This document shows positions 28,064 to 37,211 of a DNA stretch of 64,000 nt, one piece after another (the stretch's first letter is position 1; every line of letters starts with the position of its first letter). Origin of the DNA: Akkermansiaceae bacterium (GTDB lineage: Bacteria; Verrucomicrobiota; Verrucomicrobiia; Verrucomicrobiales; Akkermansiaceae); assembly GCA_013041925.1 (NCBI GenBank), contig JABDRB010000001.1:98325-162324 (forward strand). The letters run 5' to 3'. Under the pieces are notes generated by a model. That model saw nothing but the letters and a program-made list of their open reading frames with translations, searched no databases and was not told where the DNA came from. A program made the position numbers and the translations under genes.

Positions 28064-29776
28064 TTGCCATCATCATCACCTTTTAGCGAAGAATTTACAG
28101 TGTATTCTAACGAAGATTATCTCCTTGAACTCCTGACAGAAGCCGGACTCGTCGCTGTGGAGGAGATCGAGGCCGTCCGTAGCCAGTTAAAAGGCAGAGA
28201 AACGGTGGTTGAACGCCTGATTGGAGGAGGCCGAATCAGCGAAGAGCAGGTGGCGCAAGTATCGGCTCAGAGCTCAAGTATGGACTTTATCGATCTGGCC
28301 CACACCGCCATTTCACCGGACCTGTTCGCAAAAATCCCAGATGATGTCGCAAAGCGCTTTCGTGCGGTGCCTATCGCCGATGACGGCACCTACCTGACGG
28401 TGGCGATTCCCGACCCGTTGGATTTTGAGGTTCTGGACAGCCTACCGCATATTTTGGGGCGCGAGATTAATCCTGTTTGTGCTACGGCCACGGCAATTGC
28501 CCAAGTCATCCATCAGAATTACGGCGAGGAGGTTACGGAGGATGCCGCAACAGAGCAATTCACCGTGGTGAGTGCTGAGGGGAATGAAGAGGCGACGGAA
28601 GATGACGCGCCGATCATTAAAATGGTGTCCACCATGTTGCTTGATGCCTTTAAGACAAAGGCAAGTGACATCCACATCGAGCCACTTGAAACCAGTTTGC
28701 GTATCCGTTTTCGGATGGATGGTAAGCTCGTTGAGGTCGATAATCATCCTAAAAAACTTCACCCCGCCATCATTGCCCGTATCAAGGTGATGAGCGGCAC
28801 CATGAGCATCGCGGAGAAGCGCCTCCCCCAAGACGGGCGCATCCAAATCAGGGTGGCAGGAAAAGAGGTGGACCTCCGGGTCTCATCCGTGCCCAGCAAC
28901 CATGGCGAGAGCATCGTCATGCGTATCCTTGATAAAACCTCATTGATGCTCGGCCTGCCTGAGCTCGGGTTCCTCTCCGATGACCAAGAGACGGTTGATA
29001 ACATGATCCGTCTCCCCGATGGGATCATCCTCGTCACCGGTCCCACGGGTTCCGGTAAGACGACGACGCTCTACGGTTGCCTCAATACGATCAACACATC
29101 CGATCGTAAAATCATCACCGTGGAGGACCCAGTGGAATACGAGCTTCCTGGGATCAACCAGGTGATGGTCAAAACGGATATCGGAATGACCTTCGCTGCG
29201 GCTCTCCGCGCCATGATGCGCCAGGCGCCAAACATCATCATGCTCGGTGAGATTCGTGACGCTGAAACCGCCTCCATCGCGATTCAAGCGGCACTCACAG
29301 GTCACCTCGTCTTTTCCACCTTGCACACCAATGACGCTCCGGGAGCTGTTGCGCGCTTAGCCGATATCGGCGTTAAGCGTTTCCTCATTGCCTCATCGGT
29401 CAGAGCGATCATCGCGCAGCGACTTGTCCGGATGCTTTGCCCGCATTGCAAGGCACCTGCCATGCTCACCGACCGCCAGATGCGCACATTGAATCTGGAT
29501 GCCAAACAAGTTGCGGAAAGCGACATCATGGGTCCTGCTGGCTGTGATATGTGCCGCCAGATGGGCTACAGGGGACGTATGGGCATCTTTGAAATATTTA
29601 AGGTGGACGACGAAGTCCGCCACCTCATCAATGAGGAGCTGACCTCCCCGCAGTTACGCCGGCGTGCACGGGAGTTAGGGATGCGCACACTGCGCGAAGA
29701 CGGCATCCGTAAGGTGCTCGCTGGCAGCACCTCTGCCGAGGAAGTTCTGCGCGTCACCATGTCCGATAGCGACTAA
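28064..29776 (+). CDS. GspE/PilB-family secretion ATPase (first of two)
   Basis: 570 residues counting from a TTG at 28064; a GTG at 28100 (start VYSNEDYLLELL), preceded by GAAGAA, is an equally good start. The N-terminal MshEN-like domain (about 15-150) is followed by the hexameric ATPase core: Walker A GPTGSGKTTTLYG (about 325), Asp box, Walker B MLGEIRDAETA (about 392) and His box STLHTNDAPGA. A zinc-binding C-domain has CPHC and CDMC (about 460-495). It powers pseudopilus or pilus assembly in the cytoplasm at the inner membrane. The paralogue and a GspF gene follow on the same strand. Confidence 0.93.
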   Translation: MPSSSPFSEEFTVYSNEDYLLELLTEAGLVAVEEIEAVRSQLKGRETVVERLIGGGRISEEQVAQVSAQSSSMDFIDLAHTAISPDLFAKIPDDVAKRFRAVPIADDGTYLTVAIPDPLDFEVLDSLPHILGREINPVCATATAIAQVIHQNYGEEVTEDAATEQFTVVSAEGNEEATEDDAPIIKMVSTMLLDAFKTKASDIHIEPLETSLRIRFRMDGKLVEVDNHPKKLHPAIIARIKVMSGTMSIAEKRLPQDGRIQIRVAGKEVDLRVSSVPSNHGESIVMRILDKTSLMLGLPELGFLSDDQETVDNMIRLPDGIILVTGPTGSGKTTTLYGCLNTINTSDRKIITVEDPVEYELPGINQVMVKTDIGMTFAAALRAMMRQAPNIIMLGEIRDAETASIAIQAALTGHLVFSTLHTNDAPGAVARLADIGVKRFLIASSVRAIIAQRLVRMLCPHCKAPAMLTDRQMRTLNLDAKQVAESDIMGPAGCDMCRQMGYRGRMGIFEIFKVDDEVRHLINEELTSPQLRRRARELGMRTLREDGIRKVLAGSTSAEEVLRVTMSDSD

Positions 29777-29848
29777 TCACAACCCGTGAACCCGATGCAC
29801 GACCAGAACGATTCATCATAGGTTCACATAACGGCTTACACACTTTTC

Positions 29849-31528
29849 ATGGATAATTCACAACTCATCGACATCTTTGTCAACCGCGGTTTGATCGATC
29901 AGTATCTCGCCGCGGACATCGTTCAAGAGGTCCATAACAGCGGTAAGGAAATCTCTGAAATTCTGGCCGACTACGAGGTAATCCAGGAAAAAGACGATAT
30001 TTGGCCGATTATTGCCAACGAGTTAGATGTCGTCATGGTGGATCTTGCCCAATTTGATCCTCCGGCGGAGTTGTTGGCCATGCTCCCCTCAGGGATGGCC
30101 CGCTTGCATGGGGCCCTCCCCGTGAATATGGACAGTGAAGGCCTGACCGTTTGTTTGGTCGACCCTCTCAATCCTCAGGTCGTCGAGGATCTTCGTTTTG
30201 CCCTGGGAAAAGAAATTATTCTCGCCATTGCCCCGGATCACCTCGTTGAGAAAAAACTCAACGACGCCTATGGTGGCGATGGTCTGGTGATGGATGATCT
30301 TTTGAGCCAGCTGGAGGACGGGCTGGTCAATAACCAGCAGGCGAATGCGCAGGACGTCGAGGCGGAGGCCAATTCCGCCCCGATCATTCGCTACGTCGAT
30401 CTGGTGCTCTACCAAGCCATTAACGAGGGGGCGTCCGACATTCACTTTGAGCCATTCGAAACGGACTTCAAGATCCGCTATCGTGTCGATGGAGCACTCT
30501 ACGAAATGGCCCCCCCACCGGTGCATCTTGCCTTGCCGATCCTTTCTCGACTCAAGGTGATGTCGAACATGAATATTGCGGAGAAACGCATCCCTCAGGA
30601 TGGTCGGATCGTTAAACACATCGGTGAAAACCAGGTCGACATGCGTGTCTCCACGCTGCCCACCCAGCATGGCGAAAGCATCGTGCTTCGTGTGCTCGAC
30701 CGCAGTAACATCAATCTCAGTCTCGACGTTCTCGGGATGCCGCCTGCCGTTTTTGATTACATCAATGAAACCGTGCGTAAGCCGAATGGCATCTTCATCT
30801 GCACCGGCCCTACTGGTGCGGGAAAAACGACGACCCTTTACGCCGCATTAAGAGAAATCAACACGATCGACTCCAAGCTCCTCACCGCAGAGGACCCCGT
30901 GGAATATGATGTTGATGGAATCATTCAGGTGCCCGTCCAAGAAGCTATCGGGCTTACTTTTTCCCGTATTTTGCGCGCCTTTTTACGTCAGGATCCAGAC
31001 CGCATTCTCGTTGGGGAAATCCGTGATATCGATACCGCCCAGATTGCCATTCAGGCGTCCCTGACCGGTCACTTGGTGTTATCGACGTTACACACCAATG
31101 ACGCTCCAGGTGCCGTTACCCGTCTCATTGATATGGGGACTGAGCCATTTCTTGTGGCCGCCTCGCTCGAGGGGGTGCTCGCTCAGCGTCTGCTGCGGAC
31201 GATCTGTAGTGATTGCCGCGCCGCCTACGAACCTAACGAAGTCCTGCTTAACCAGCTCGGCGTGTCGTCCCATGAACTGGGCGATAAAGAATTTTATACT
31301 GGGCGCGGCTGCGACGTCTGTGATCAGTCTGGCTACAAGGGGCGCCGCGGGCTCTTTGAGTTGCTCGATATCACCGACCCGATCCGCGATCTTATCACCG
31401 ATCGCGCACCAACCGTCGTCATCAAGCAAAAGGCGATCGAGCTCGGGATGCAAACCCTACGTGAAGACGGCCTACGCAATATTTACGATGGTAACACGAC
31501 CATCGAGGAGGTGCTCAAGTACACGTAA
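29849..31528 (+). CDS. GspE/PilB-family secretion ATPase (second of two)
   Basis: 559 residues. It has the same domain order as the gene before it: N-terminal MshEN-like domain, Walker A GPTGAGKTTTLYA (about 321), Walker B LVGEIRDIDTA (about 388), His box STLHTNDAPGA and zinc-site cysteines CSDC and CDVC (about 452-488). The two proteins are clearly divergent in the N-domain, so this is an old duplication. The distance to the upstream gene is 72 nt and to the GspF gene 78 nt. One copy may serve assembly for a different pilin set, or the two may form a mixed hexamer; both are inference. Confidence 0.93.
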   Translation: MDNSQLIDIFVNRGLIDQYLAADIVQEVHNSGKEISEILADYEVIQEKDDIWPIIANELDVVMVDLAQFDPPAELLAMLPSGMARLHGALPVNMDSEGLTVCLVDPLNPQVVEDLRFALGKEIILAIAPDHLVEKKLNDAYGGDGLVMDDLLSQLEDGLVNNQQANAQDVEAEANSAPIIRYVDLVLYQAINEGASDIHFEPFETDFKIRYRVDGALYEMAPPPVHLALPILSRLKVMSNMNIAEKRIPQDGRIVKHIGENQVDMRVSTLPTQHGESIVLRVLDRSNINLSLDVLGMPPAVFDYINETVRKPNGIFICTGPTGAGKTTTLYAALREINTIDSKLLTAEDPVEYDVDGIIQVPVQEAIGLTFSRILRAFLRQDPDRILVGEIRDIDTAQIAIQASLTGHLVLSTLHTNDAPGAVTRLIDMGTEPFLVAASLEGVLAQRLLRTICSDCRAAYEPNEVLLNQLGVSSHELGDKEFYTGRGCDVCDQSGYKGRRGLFELLDITDPIRDLITDRAPTVVIKQKAIELGMQTLREDGLRNIYDGNTTIEEVLKYT

Positions 31529-31606
31529 TCTGAGGAAGCCTCAACGCTCAGCTCGAAATCCAACGCACTCTTCACCACTTCAAATTTTAATACTCAATCA
31601 ATTATC

Positions 31607-32884
31607 ATGGCAAACTTCCAATATATCGCACTCGATGCCAAAGGGGAACAGACGACTGGATCTGTCCAAGCTGGCAGCGAATCAGAGGCCATTCAGCAAC
31701 TTCGCGCCCAAGGACTCTATCCGACCCAAGTGGTCGAGGAGGGGAAGGGGACTCTGACTGAGGGAAAGACAAAATCCAAACAACGCGGGAAAAAACGTGT
31801 TAAAAAGGTAACGGGCGGCGGCAAAATTAAACCCAAGGTGCTGATGATCTTTACCCGTCAGCTGGCAACACTGATCGACTCCGGATTGCCACTGCTGCGT
31901 GGCTTGACCGTGCTCGGAAAGCAAGAGCCGAACCCCGTGTTGCGCAGCACCGTTAACTCGCTTGCGGACTCCGTGCAGACAGGTGCCACCTTCTCCGAGA
32001 GCCTCTCCCAACACCCGCGGATTTTTAATAAACTCTTTGTCAACATGGTCAAAGCGGGTGAGCTGGGTGGTGTGCTGGAAGTCGTTTTGACACGTCTGGC
32101 CGAATACATGGAGAAGGCCAACAAGCTGAAGAACAAGATCGTTTCAGCGATGGTGTATCCGATTATCGTGCTCTTTATTGCCGTTGCGATTCTCGTTTTC
32201 CTCATGCTTTTTATTGTTCCTAAGTTTAAGGAGATGTTTGCCGAGCAAGGGGGGCAACTTCCGCTGATTTCTCGAATCGTGTTTGGTGCCTCTGAAAATA
32301 TGCTGGCGCGTCCGTATCTGCTGCCTAACATTGTATGGATTTTCCTCGTTATAGGTGGATTCTCTGTTCTCGTTAAAGTTTGGGGGAGCACCGCAGGCGG
32401 CCGAGCCCTCATGGATGCCATCAAATTAAGAATCCCTATCTTTGGCGACCTGAACCGGAAAAGTTCCATTTCACGTTTCGCAAGAACCTTGGGAACGTTG
32501 GTGACGTCCGGTGTGCCTATCCTGCAGGCGCTAACCATTACCCGCGACACCGCTGGTAACGTCGTCATCTCCAAGGCCATCGATATGGTGCACGAGTCCG
32601 TGAAGGAAGGTGAGTCCATCGTCGTACCCCTTCAGGCGAGTAAAATCTTCCCAGCCATGGTCATCAGTATGGTCGACGTGGGGGAGGAAACAGGTCAGCT
32701 CCCCGAGATGCTTCTGAAAATTGCCGACGTCTATGATGATGAGGTGGATAATGCCGTGACCGCCCTTACATCCGTGCTTGAGCCGATTATGATCGTATTC
32801 TTGGCATTGGTTGTAGGCACGATTGTATTTGCATTGTTCCTACCTCTGATTAATATGATTAAGAACGTCGATACACCGAGCTAA
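31607..32884 (+). CDS. GspF/PilC-family inner-membrane assembly protein
   Basis: 425 residues. The N-terminal ANFQYIALDAKGEQTTGSV with the Q-x-L-x-x-x-G-L-Y-P motif is typical of PilC/GspF. A basic linker (KSKQRGKKRVKKV, about 50-62) follows. Two GspF domains with DSGLPLLRGL and TSGVPILQAL carry three membrane helices in total (about 180-215, 230-260 and 375-405). The protein is the platform for the assembly ATPase. It is the third gene of the secretion cluster and is followed by the pseudopilin after about 75 nt. Confidence 0.94.
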   Translation: MANFQYIALDAKGEQTTGSVQAGSESEAIQQLRAQGLYPTQVVEEGKGTLTEGKTKSKQRGKKRVKKVTGGGKIKPKVLMIFTRQLATLIDSGLPLLRGLTVLGKQEPNPVLRSTVNSLADSVQTGATFSESLSQHPRIFNKLFVNMVKAGELGGVLEVVLTRLAEYMEKANKLKNKIVSAMVYPIIVLFIAVAILVFLMLFIVPKFKEMFAEQGGQLPLISRIVFGASENMLARPYLLPNIVWIFLVIGGFSVLVKVWGSTAGGRALMDAIKLRIPIFGDLNRKSSISRFARTLGTLVTSGVPILQALTITRDTAGNVVISKAIDMVHESVKEGESIVVPLQASKIFPAMVISMVDVGEETGQLPEMLLKIADVYDDEVDNAVTALTSVLEPIMIVFLALVVGTIVFALFLPLINMIKNVDTPS

Positions 32885-32906
32885 TTTCGTTGATCGCGTG
32901 TTGGAT

Positions 32907-32922
32907 GCCGCCGAAGGGCGGC
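32907..32922 (+). promoter_or_regulatory. Short GC hairpin upstream of pseudopilin gene
   Basis: A 6-bp stem GCCGCC / GGCGGC closes a GAAG loop just after the GspF stop. It is followed by an eight-C run at 32941-32948 that ends 10 nt before the pseudopilin ATG. It could slow transcription or alter translation of the abundant pseudopilin relative to the rarer GspF. There is no T-tract, so it is not a classical terminator. Confidence 0.4.
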
Positions 32923-32958
32923 GGACACCTCGTTTCTCAGCCCCCCCCAAATCAGATT

Positions 32959-33552
32959 ATGAAAGTTGACCATCGCTCCCAAGGAATTTTTGCCCCGGCC
33001 TTTACGTTGATCGAGGTCTTGGTTGTTATCGCGATCATTGCCGTGCTGGCGACGATTGTTGCCGGGGGGCTTGGCTGGTCGAAGCGTAAGGTGGCTGAGA
33101 GTAGCACCAGGGTGCTGGTGCAATCACTCTCGCGTGGGCTTGAGGAGTTCTCCTTGGACAATGGCGTTTACCCTGAGGGTGACGGCAGTGAGGATAGCTC
33201 GGAATTGCTTTATATGGCGTTGTTTTCTGACGGGGGAGAGATCAATGATGCATCAGGTGAGTTTGATGATACACCTGAACCTGATGGCCAAGCGGATTCC
33301 GGCCGCACCGTTTACCTTCCGGAATTAGACCCAAACAAGGCAAAGCCGAATACCATCGAGGATAACGGAAGTTATCGGATCATCGACGCTTGGAAGGCCC
33401 CCATTTTTTACCGGCATGACCCAGAGGGAAACGATCTAGAGATGATGAACCCAGATTCAGATTTTGATCTCTGGTCGCTCGGGCCCGATGGTGAGGGTGG
33501 GCCTGGCGTCCAATCCAAAGAGACACGGGACGATATCACGAATTACAAGTAA
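32959..33552 (+). CDS. Type II/IV pseudopilin (GspG-like)
   Basis: 197 residues from the ATG at 32959; the longer open frame runs through the hairpin and C-run and is not credible. A 14-residue leader ends in Ala, with the prepilin peptidase site A14/F15-TLIEV and Glu at +5, followed by a 20-residue hydrophobic helix (VLVVIAIIAVLATIVAGGL). Most prepilins have Gly at -1; Ala is frequent in PVC bacteria. The C-terminal part (DLWSLGPDGEGGPGVQ) is the Ca-binding-loop region of GspG major pseudopilins. No outer-membrane secretin or prepilin peptidase is encoded nearby. Confidence 0.88.
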   Translation: MKVDHRSQGIFAPAFTLIEVLVVIAIIAVLATIVAGGLGWSKRKVAESSTRVLVQSLSRGLEEFSLDNGVYPEGDGSEDSSELLYMALFSDGGEINDASGEFDDTPEPDGQADSGRTVYLPELDPNKAKPNTIEDNGSYRIIDAWKAPIFYRHDPEGNDLEMMNPDSDFDLWSLGPDGEGGPGVQSKETRDDITNYK

Positions 33553-33716
33553 GTTGCTCGAAGGGGGAGAGATCGAAGCGGCCTTTGTTACGGCTCGCGG
33601 CATATGGCGGCGTTATCTAATCGATGATTGTGTGGCATACACACATCAGCATTTCAGTTCATTCACCTTTACATCGTTCGTTCTGATGTAAAGCTGCGGC
33701 ATCAACCAACGATTTC

Positions 33717-34403
33717 ATGTCAGAAGAATTACCCTTACCAGAACCTCAGCCAGCCGCGGATCAAGAGACGCCAAGTAAAAAAAAGGCCGCCAAAACGGCC
33801 AAGGCATCAAGTAAAACAAAACCGACCGCTAAAGTCGCCGCCAAAAGAGCCAGAAAATCTCCCAGCAAGGATGTAAGTCAGGAGGCATCCGCGCCGGCAA
33901 ACGATGATGCACCAGCGCCATCAGAAGCCCGAGAGGATCGACCTGCCATCAAACGCGGCGTAAGGACCGCCAAAAAGGCGGCAGCTAAAGAGACGCCAAG
34001 TCAAAATACTCCAGCGAACAAGGAGGAACCATCCGCTGAATCAAAACCAACCCATCCGGCACCCGCCAGTCAGGGGGATACGACCAGTGAAACATCACCT
34101 GGCAGAGAGGACAACCCGCCACGCAAGCAGGCCCGCCGTGGCCGTAACCGCAATCGCCAAGATCCTCCGCAACAGGACGCACCCAAGGTGAAGCTCGACG
34201 CCAAAAAAGTCGCTAAACGCGCTTGGAAAATCTTTCTCGGTGAGGTCAACGAAGAGGGTCTCGCCCTGATCGCCGACAAGGATGCCCGCGAGCTCGCACG
34301 CCGGAGCCTTCGTGTGGCAGAAATTTATTCCCTCGAGGAGGCGATCTCGATCAAGAAAAAAGGTAGCCCGAAAAAGGAAGGCAGCCCGAAAAAAGATCAA
34401 TAA
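33717..34403 (+). CDS. Lys/Ala/Pro-rich protein with short C-terminal conserved segment
   Basis: 228 residues, very low complexity for the first 155 (many KKAAK, KTAK, APA and PSE patterns, strongly reminiscent of histone-H1-like bacterial proteins). A basic RRGRNRNRQ stretch and an ordered-looking helical segment follow (KVAKRAWKIFLGEVNEEGLALIADKDARELARRSLRVAEIY, about 165-210). The tail repeats KKGSPKKEGSPKKDQ. The composition suggests nucleic-acid binding or a disordered scaffold; the C-terminal segment looks like a small alpha domain I cannot name. It converges with frr across a hairpin-rich gap. No function is asserted. Confidence 0.72.
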   Translation: MSEELPLPEPQPAADQETPSKKKAAKTAKASSKTKPTAKVAAKRARKSPSKDVSQEASAPANDDAPAPSEAREDRPAIKRGVRTAKKAAAKETPSQNTPANKEEPSAESKPTHPAPASQGDTTSETSPGREDNPPRKQARRGRNRNRQDPPQQDAPKVKLDAKKVAKRAWKIFLGEVNEEGLALIADKDARELARRSLRVAEIYSLEEAISIKKKGSPKKEGSPKKDQ

Positions 34404-34412
34404 GCCCAGCGC

Positions 34413-34440
34413 CTCGCGAGGCCAATCATGGCATCGCGAG
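34413..34440. repeat. Long imperfect hairpin in convergent intergenic gap
   Basis: Arms of 12 nt pair at 11 positions (CTCGCGAGGCCA / TGGCATCGCGAG) around an ATCA loop. The left arm lies inside a 12-nt palindrome (34411-34422). No T-tract follows. It probably helps end transcription or protects 3' ends of the convergent genes. Confidence 0.6.
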
Positions 34441-34461
34441 CGCATGGAGCGGCGCACGCAC

Positions 34462-34488
34462 CTCGTAGCGGTGGGCGATCGCTACGAG
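34462..34488. repeat. Second hairpin, 9-bp perfect stem
   Basis: CTCGTAGCG and CGCTACGAG form a perfect inverted repeat with a 9-nt spacer. It follows the previous hairpin after 21 nt, so the 121-nt gap between the Lys-rich gene and frr is mostly foldable. Confidence 0.6.
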
Positions 34489-34524
34489 ACCCAATCGGCT
34501 TTTCGGCCTCATCAAACGGCCCCA

Positions 34525-35091
34525 TCAAACGGTCATTAGCTCGGTCTCCTTGGAGGCGAGATGGTCGTCGATTTCCTTGATGAAATTGTTGGTTAGATCT
34601 TGGATTTGGGATTCGTAGTCGTGTTGACCGTCCTCGGTGATTTCGTTAGCCGCCTTCATTTTTTTAGCGGCATCCATGCCGTCTTTGCGACATGACCGGA
34701 CCCGCACGCGTGCTTCCTCGGCCTGCATTTTCACCATCTTGACCATATCTTTTCGGCGTTCTTCTGACAGCTCAGGCACGGGGACTCGAAGGTGTTTACC
34801 TTCGTTAGCCGGGTTAAGTCCTGTGTTGCTTTCGATGATGGCCTTTTCGATGTCCTTGGTGGTGGATGGGTCAAAGGGTTGAACCATGATCATACGTGGC
34901 TCGGGGATGGTGATCACGGCGAGGGCCTTGACCTTCATCGAGCTGCCATAGCTGGCAACGTGCACATCAATGTTTTCAATCAGTGCGGGGCTGGCTTTTC
35001 CGGTGCGGACGGCGGCAAATTCATGCACGGCGTATTCCACGGCTTTGGACATGCTTTCTTCTGTATTTTTGAGTGCTTCGCTAGGTTCCAT
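34525..35091 (-). CDS. frr: Ribosome recycling factor
   Basis: 188 residues. With EF-G it splits post-termination ribosomes in the cytoplasm. The signatures are VRTGKASPALIENIDV, the central PFDPSTTKDIEKAI and GLNPANEGKHLRVPVPELSEERRKDMVKM, then the VRVRSCRKDGMD helix. The order on this strand is pyrH then frr with 38 nt between, the common bacterial arrangement, so both are translated from one transcript. Confidence 0.97.
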   Translation of the reverse strand: MEPSEALKNTEESMSKAVEYAVHEFAAVRTGKASPALIENIDVHVASYGSSMKVKALAVITIPEPRMIMVQPFDPSTTKDIEKAIIESNTGLNPANEGKHLRVPVPELSEERRKDMVKMVKMQAEEARVRVRSCRKDGMDAAKKMKAANEITEDGQHDYESQIQDLTNNFIKEIDDHLASKETELMTV

Positions 35092-35129
35092 GATTATTCG
35101 GGTTGGGTGGTTAAATTGTTTCCTTGTTA

Positions 35130-35864
35130 TTATCCTCGGTGAACGATGGTGCCGATGTCACCGCCGGTGATGGCTTTGGTGATGTTGCCCTCGCCTCCAA
35201 TATCAAAAACGATAATAGGGATGTTGTTGTCCATGCAAAGGCTAAAGGCGGTGGAATCCATCACCCGAAGATTCTGGCTGAGGCACTCCTGGAATGTCAC
35301 CGTTTCATAGCGCACGGCATCGGAGTTTTTCTTGGGGTCTGAGCAGTAGACGCCATCCACCATAGTCGCCTTCATCACGGCGTCCGCTCCCATCTCACTG
35401 GCACGTAGCGCTGAGGTGGTGTCGGTTGAGAAAAAGGGGCTACCGGTGCCAGCGGCAAAAATAACCACCATGTTACTGGAGAGATGGCGTGTCGCTTTCC
35501 GTCGGATGAACGGCTCAGCAACGTTTTTCATCTCAATGGCAGATTGGACAATACACTGGACACCCTCGGCTTCGAGCGCACTTTGCAATGCCAGTGCATT
35601 CATCACCGTGGCCAGCATGCCTACGTAGTCGGCCGTAGCCCGATCCATCCCCCGTGCGCTCGCACTGGCACCACGCCAGAAATTTCCACCCCCACAGACG
35701 ACTCCAATTTCGACCCCCGTATCGGCAGCCAATTTAATCTCCTTGGCGACACGTTCAACGATTTCTGGTGAGATGTTGTCGTGACTCCCTGGCTCTCTCA
35801 GCGCTTCGCCACTGAGTTTTAATATGACACGCTTGAAGGAACGGCTATCTTGGGTGTTACTCAT
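35130..35864 (-). CDS. pyrH: Uridylate kinase (UMP kinase)
   Basis: 244 residues from the ATG at 35864; a start six codons earlier is possible. The amino-acid-kinase fold begins with FKRVILKLSGEAL and GVVCGGGNFWRGA. RATADYVGMLATVMNALAL and VVIFAAGTGSPFFSTDTTSALRA are the UMP- and ATP-site segments. It phosphorylates UMP to UDP. It is the first gene of a pyrH-frr pair. Confidence 0.97.
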   Translation of the reverse strand: MSNTQDSRSFKRVILKLSGEALREPGSHDNISPEIVERVAKEIKLAADTGVEIGVVCGGGNFWRGASASARGMDRATADYVGMLATVMNALALQSALEAEGVQCIVQSAIEMKNVAEPFIRRKATRHLSSNMVVIFAAGTGSPFFSTDTTSALRASEMGADAVMKATMVDGVYCSDPKKNSDAVRYETVTFQECLSQNLRVMDSTAFSLCMDNNIPIIVFDIGGEGNITKAITGGDIGTIVHRG

Positions 35865-35926
35865 GACGCGTTGGAGAATCAAGAATCAACCCATAAGAGT
35901 CAAGCCGCAAGTAACGTGCCATGCCA

Positions 35927-37186
35927 CTATAACAGACCATCTTTACGCGCTTGTTTCCAGTAAGCATACTCGGAGCGGTTGAAATCGATGTATTCGGGCG
36001 AGAGGTCACTGGTGTAGACTTCGTAGTCGGCCTTTCCAAGGTGCAGATTGATGGTGATGGTAAAGCTGTCTTTGGCCACGATGTTGCGTAGGGTATCCAT
36101 CGGAGTTTTTGCCTGCAGTCCGCCGAGGCAGGCGGCCTTGCCATTGATATGGATATCGACGAGTTCCTCTCGGACCATGGCGCGGGAGTAACCGATGGCA
36201 TGGATGATACGGCCCCAGTTCGGGTCGTTGCCATTCCACGAGCTTTTGACCAAGGCAGAGTTGGCGACCGCTTCGGCGGCTTTTTGGGCATCGAGGTAGG
36301 TGCGTGCCCCTTTGACCTCGACGGTGACAAACTTTGTGACCCGCTCGCCGTCGCGGACGAGCGATTGGGCCATTTCTAACATGACGTGCTGAAGGGCCTT
36401 GCGGAACTGTCGGCACTCCCTCGTGTTGCGCTTGATCGAGCCCGTGTTGCTCTGGCCATTGGCGAGGGCAATGACGGTGTCGTTCGTGCTCATGTCGCCA
36501 TCGATGGTGATCCGGTTAAACGAGTTATCCACCGCTTCGTGCACGGCCTTCTGGAGGCATACGGGAGTGATTTTGGCATCGGTGGTGATGAAGCAAAGCA
36601 TGGTGGCCATACTCGGGCAGATCATGCCGGCGCCCTTTGCGCAGGCACCGATCCGCACGCGGTGGCCACCGATTTTGACAGAGATGGCGATTTCCTTTTT
36701 ACAGGTGTCGCTGGTCATGATCGCGCGTGCTACGTCGTCGCCCTTTTGGGAGTCGAGTCCGGTAACAAGCTCTGAGATTTTGGGTTCGATGCGGACCATG
36801 GGCATCGGGAGACCGATGACACCTGTCGAGCAGACGGCGACCTGCCGTTGGCGTAGGCCGAGCTCTTTGGCGACGAGTTTGGCAGTTTGGCGTGCATCAC
36901 CAACCCCTTTTACGCCGGTGCAGGCGTTGGCGTTGCCGCTGTTGGCGACGATGGCTTGGACGGCATCCGCTTTCAGGTAAGCCTGGGAAACTTTGACCGG
37001 TGCCGCCTTGATACGGTTGGTGGTAAAGGTGCCTGCCGCATTACACGGGTGCTGGGAATAAATCAGGGCGAGGTCGAGCCGTGGGTCGTCTGGGTTCTTG
37101 ATCCCAGCGCTCACCGCATTGGCGTGAAAGCCACGCGGTGCGCATACTCCCCCCTTGATTTTCTTGATGACCAGTTGATCAGGCAT
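35927..37186 (-). CDS. argJ: Bifunctional ornithine acetyltransferase / N-acetylglutamate synthase
   Basis: 419 residues from the ATG at 37186. It transfers the acetyl group from N-acetylornithine to glutamate in the cyclic arginine pathway. The precursor is autocleaved before the nucleophilic Thr in CPSMATMLCF, giving alpha and beta chains. GNANACTG and DGDMSTNDTVIALANGQ are the other family signatures. It follows argC after 25 nt on the same strand. Other arg genes are not in the window. Confidence 0.96.
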   Translation of the reverse strand: MPDQLVIKKIKGGVCAPRGFHANAVSAGIKNPDDPRLDLALIYSQHPCNAAGTFTTNRIKAAPVKVSQAYLKADAVQAIVANSGNANACTGVKGVGDARQTAKLVAKELGLRQRQVAVCSTGVIGLPMPMVRIEPKISELVTGLDSQKGDDVARAIMTSDTCKKEIAISVKIGGHRVRIGACAKGAGMICPSMATMLCFITTDAKITPVCLQKAVHEAVDNSFNRITIDGDMSTNDTVIALANGQSNTGSIKRNTRECRQFRKALQHVMLEMAQSLVRDGERVTKFVTVEVKGARTYLDAQKAAEAVANSALVKSSWNGNDPNWGRIIHAIGYSRAMVREELVDIHINGKAACLGGLQAKTPMDTLRNIVAKDSFTITINLHLGKADYEVYTSDLSPEYIDFNRSEYAYWKQARKDGLL

Positions 37187-37211
37187 AATGAGTCGCAACC
37201 ATGACGGAGTC

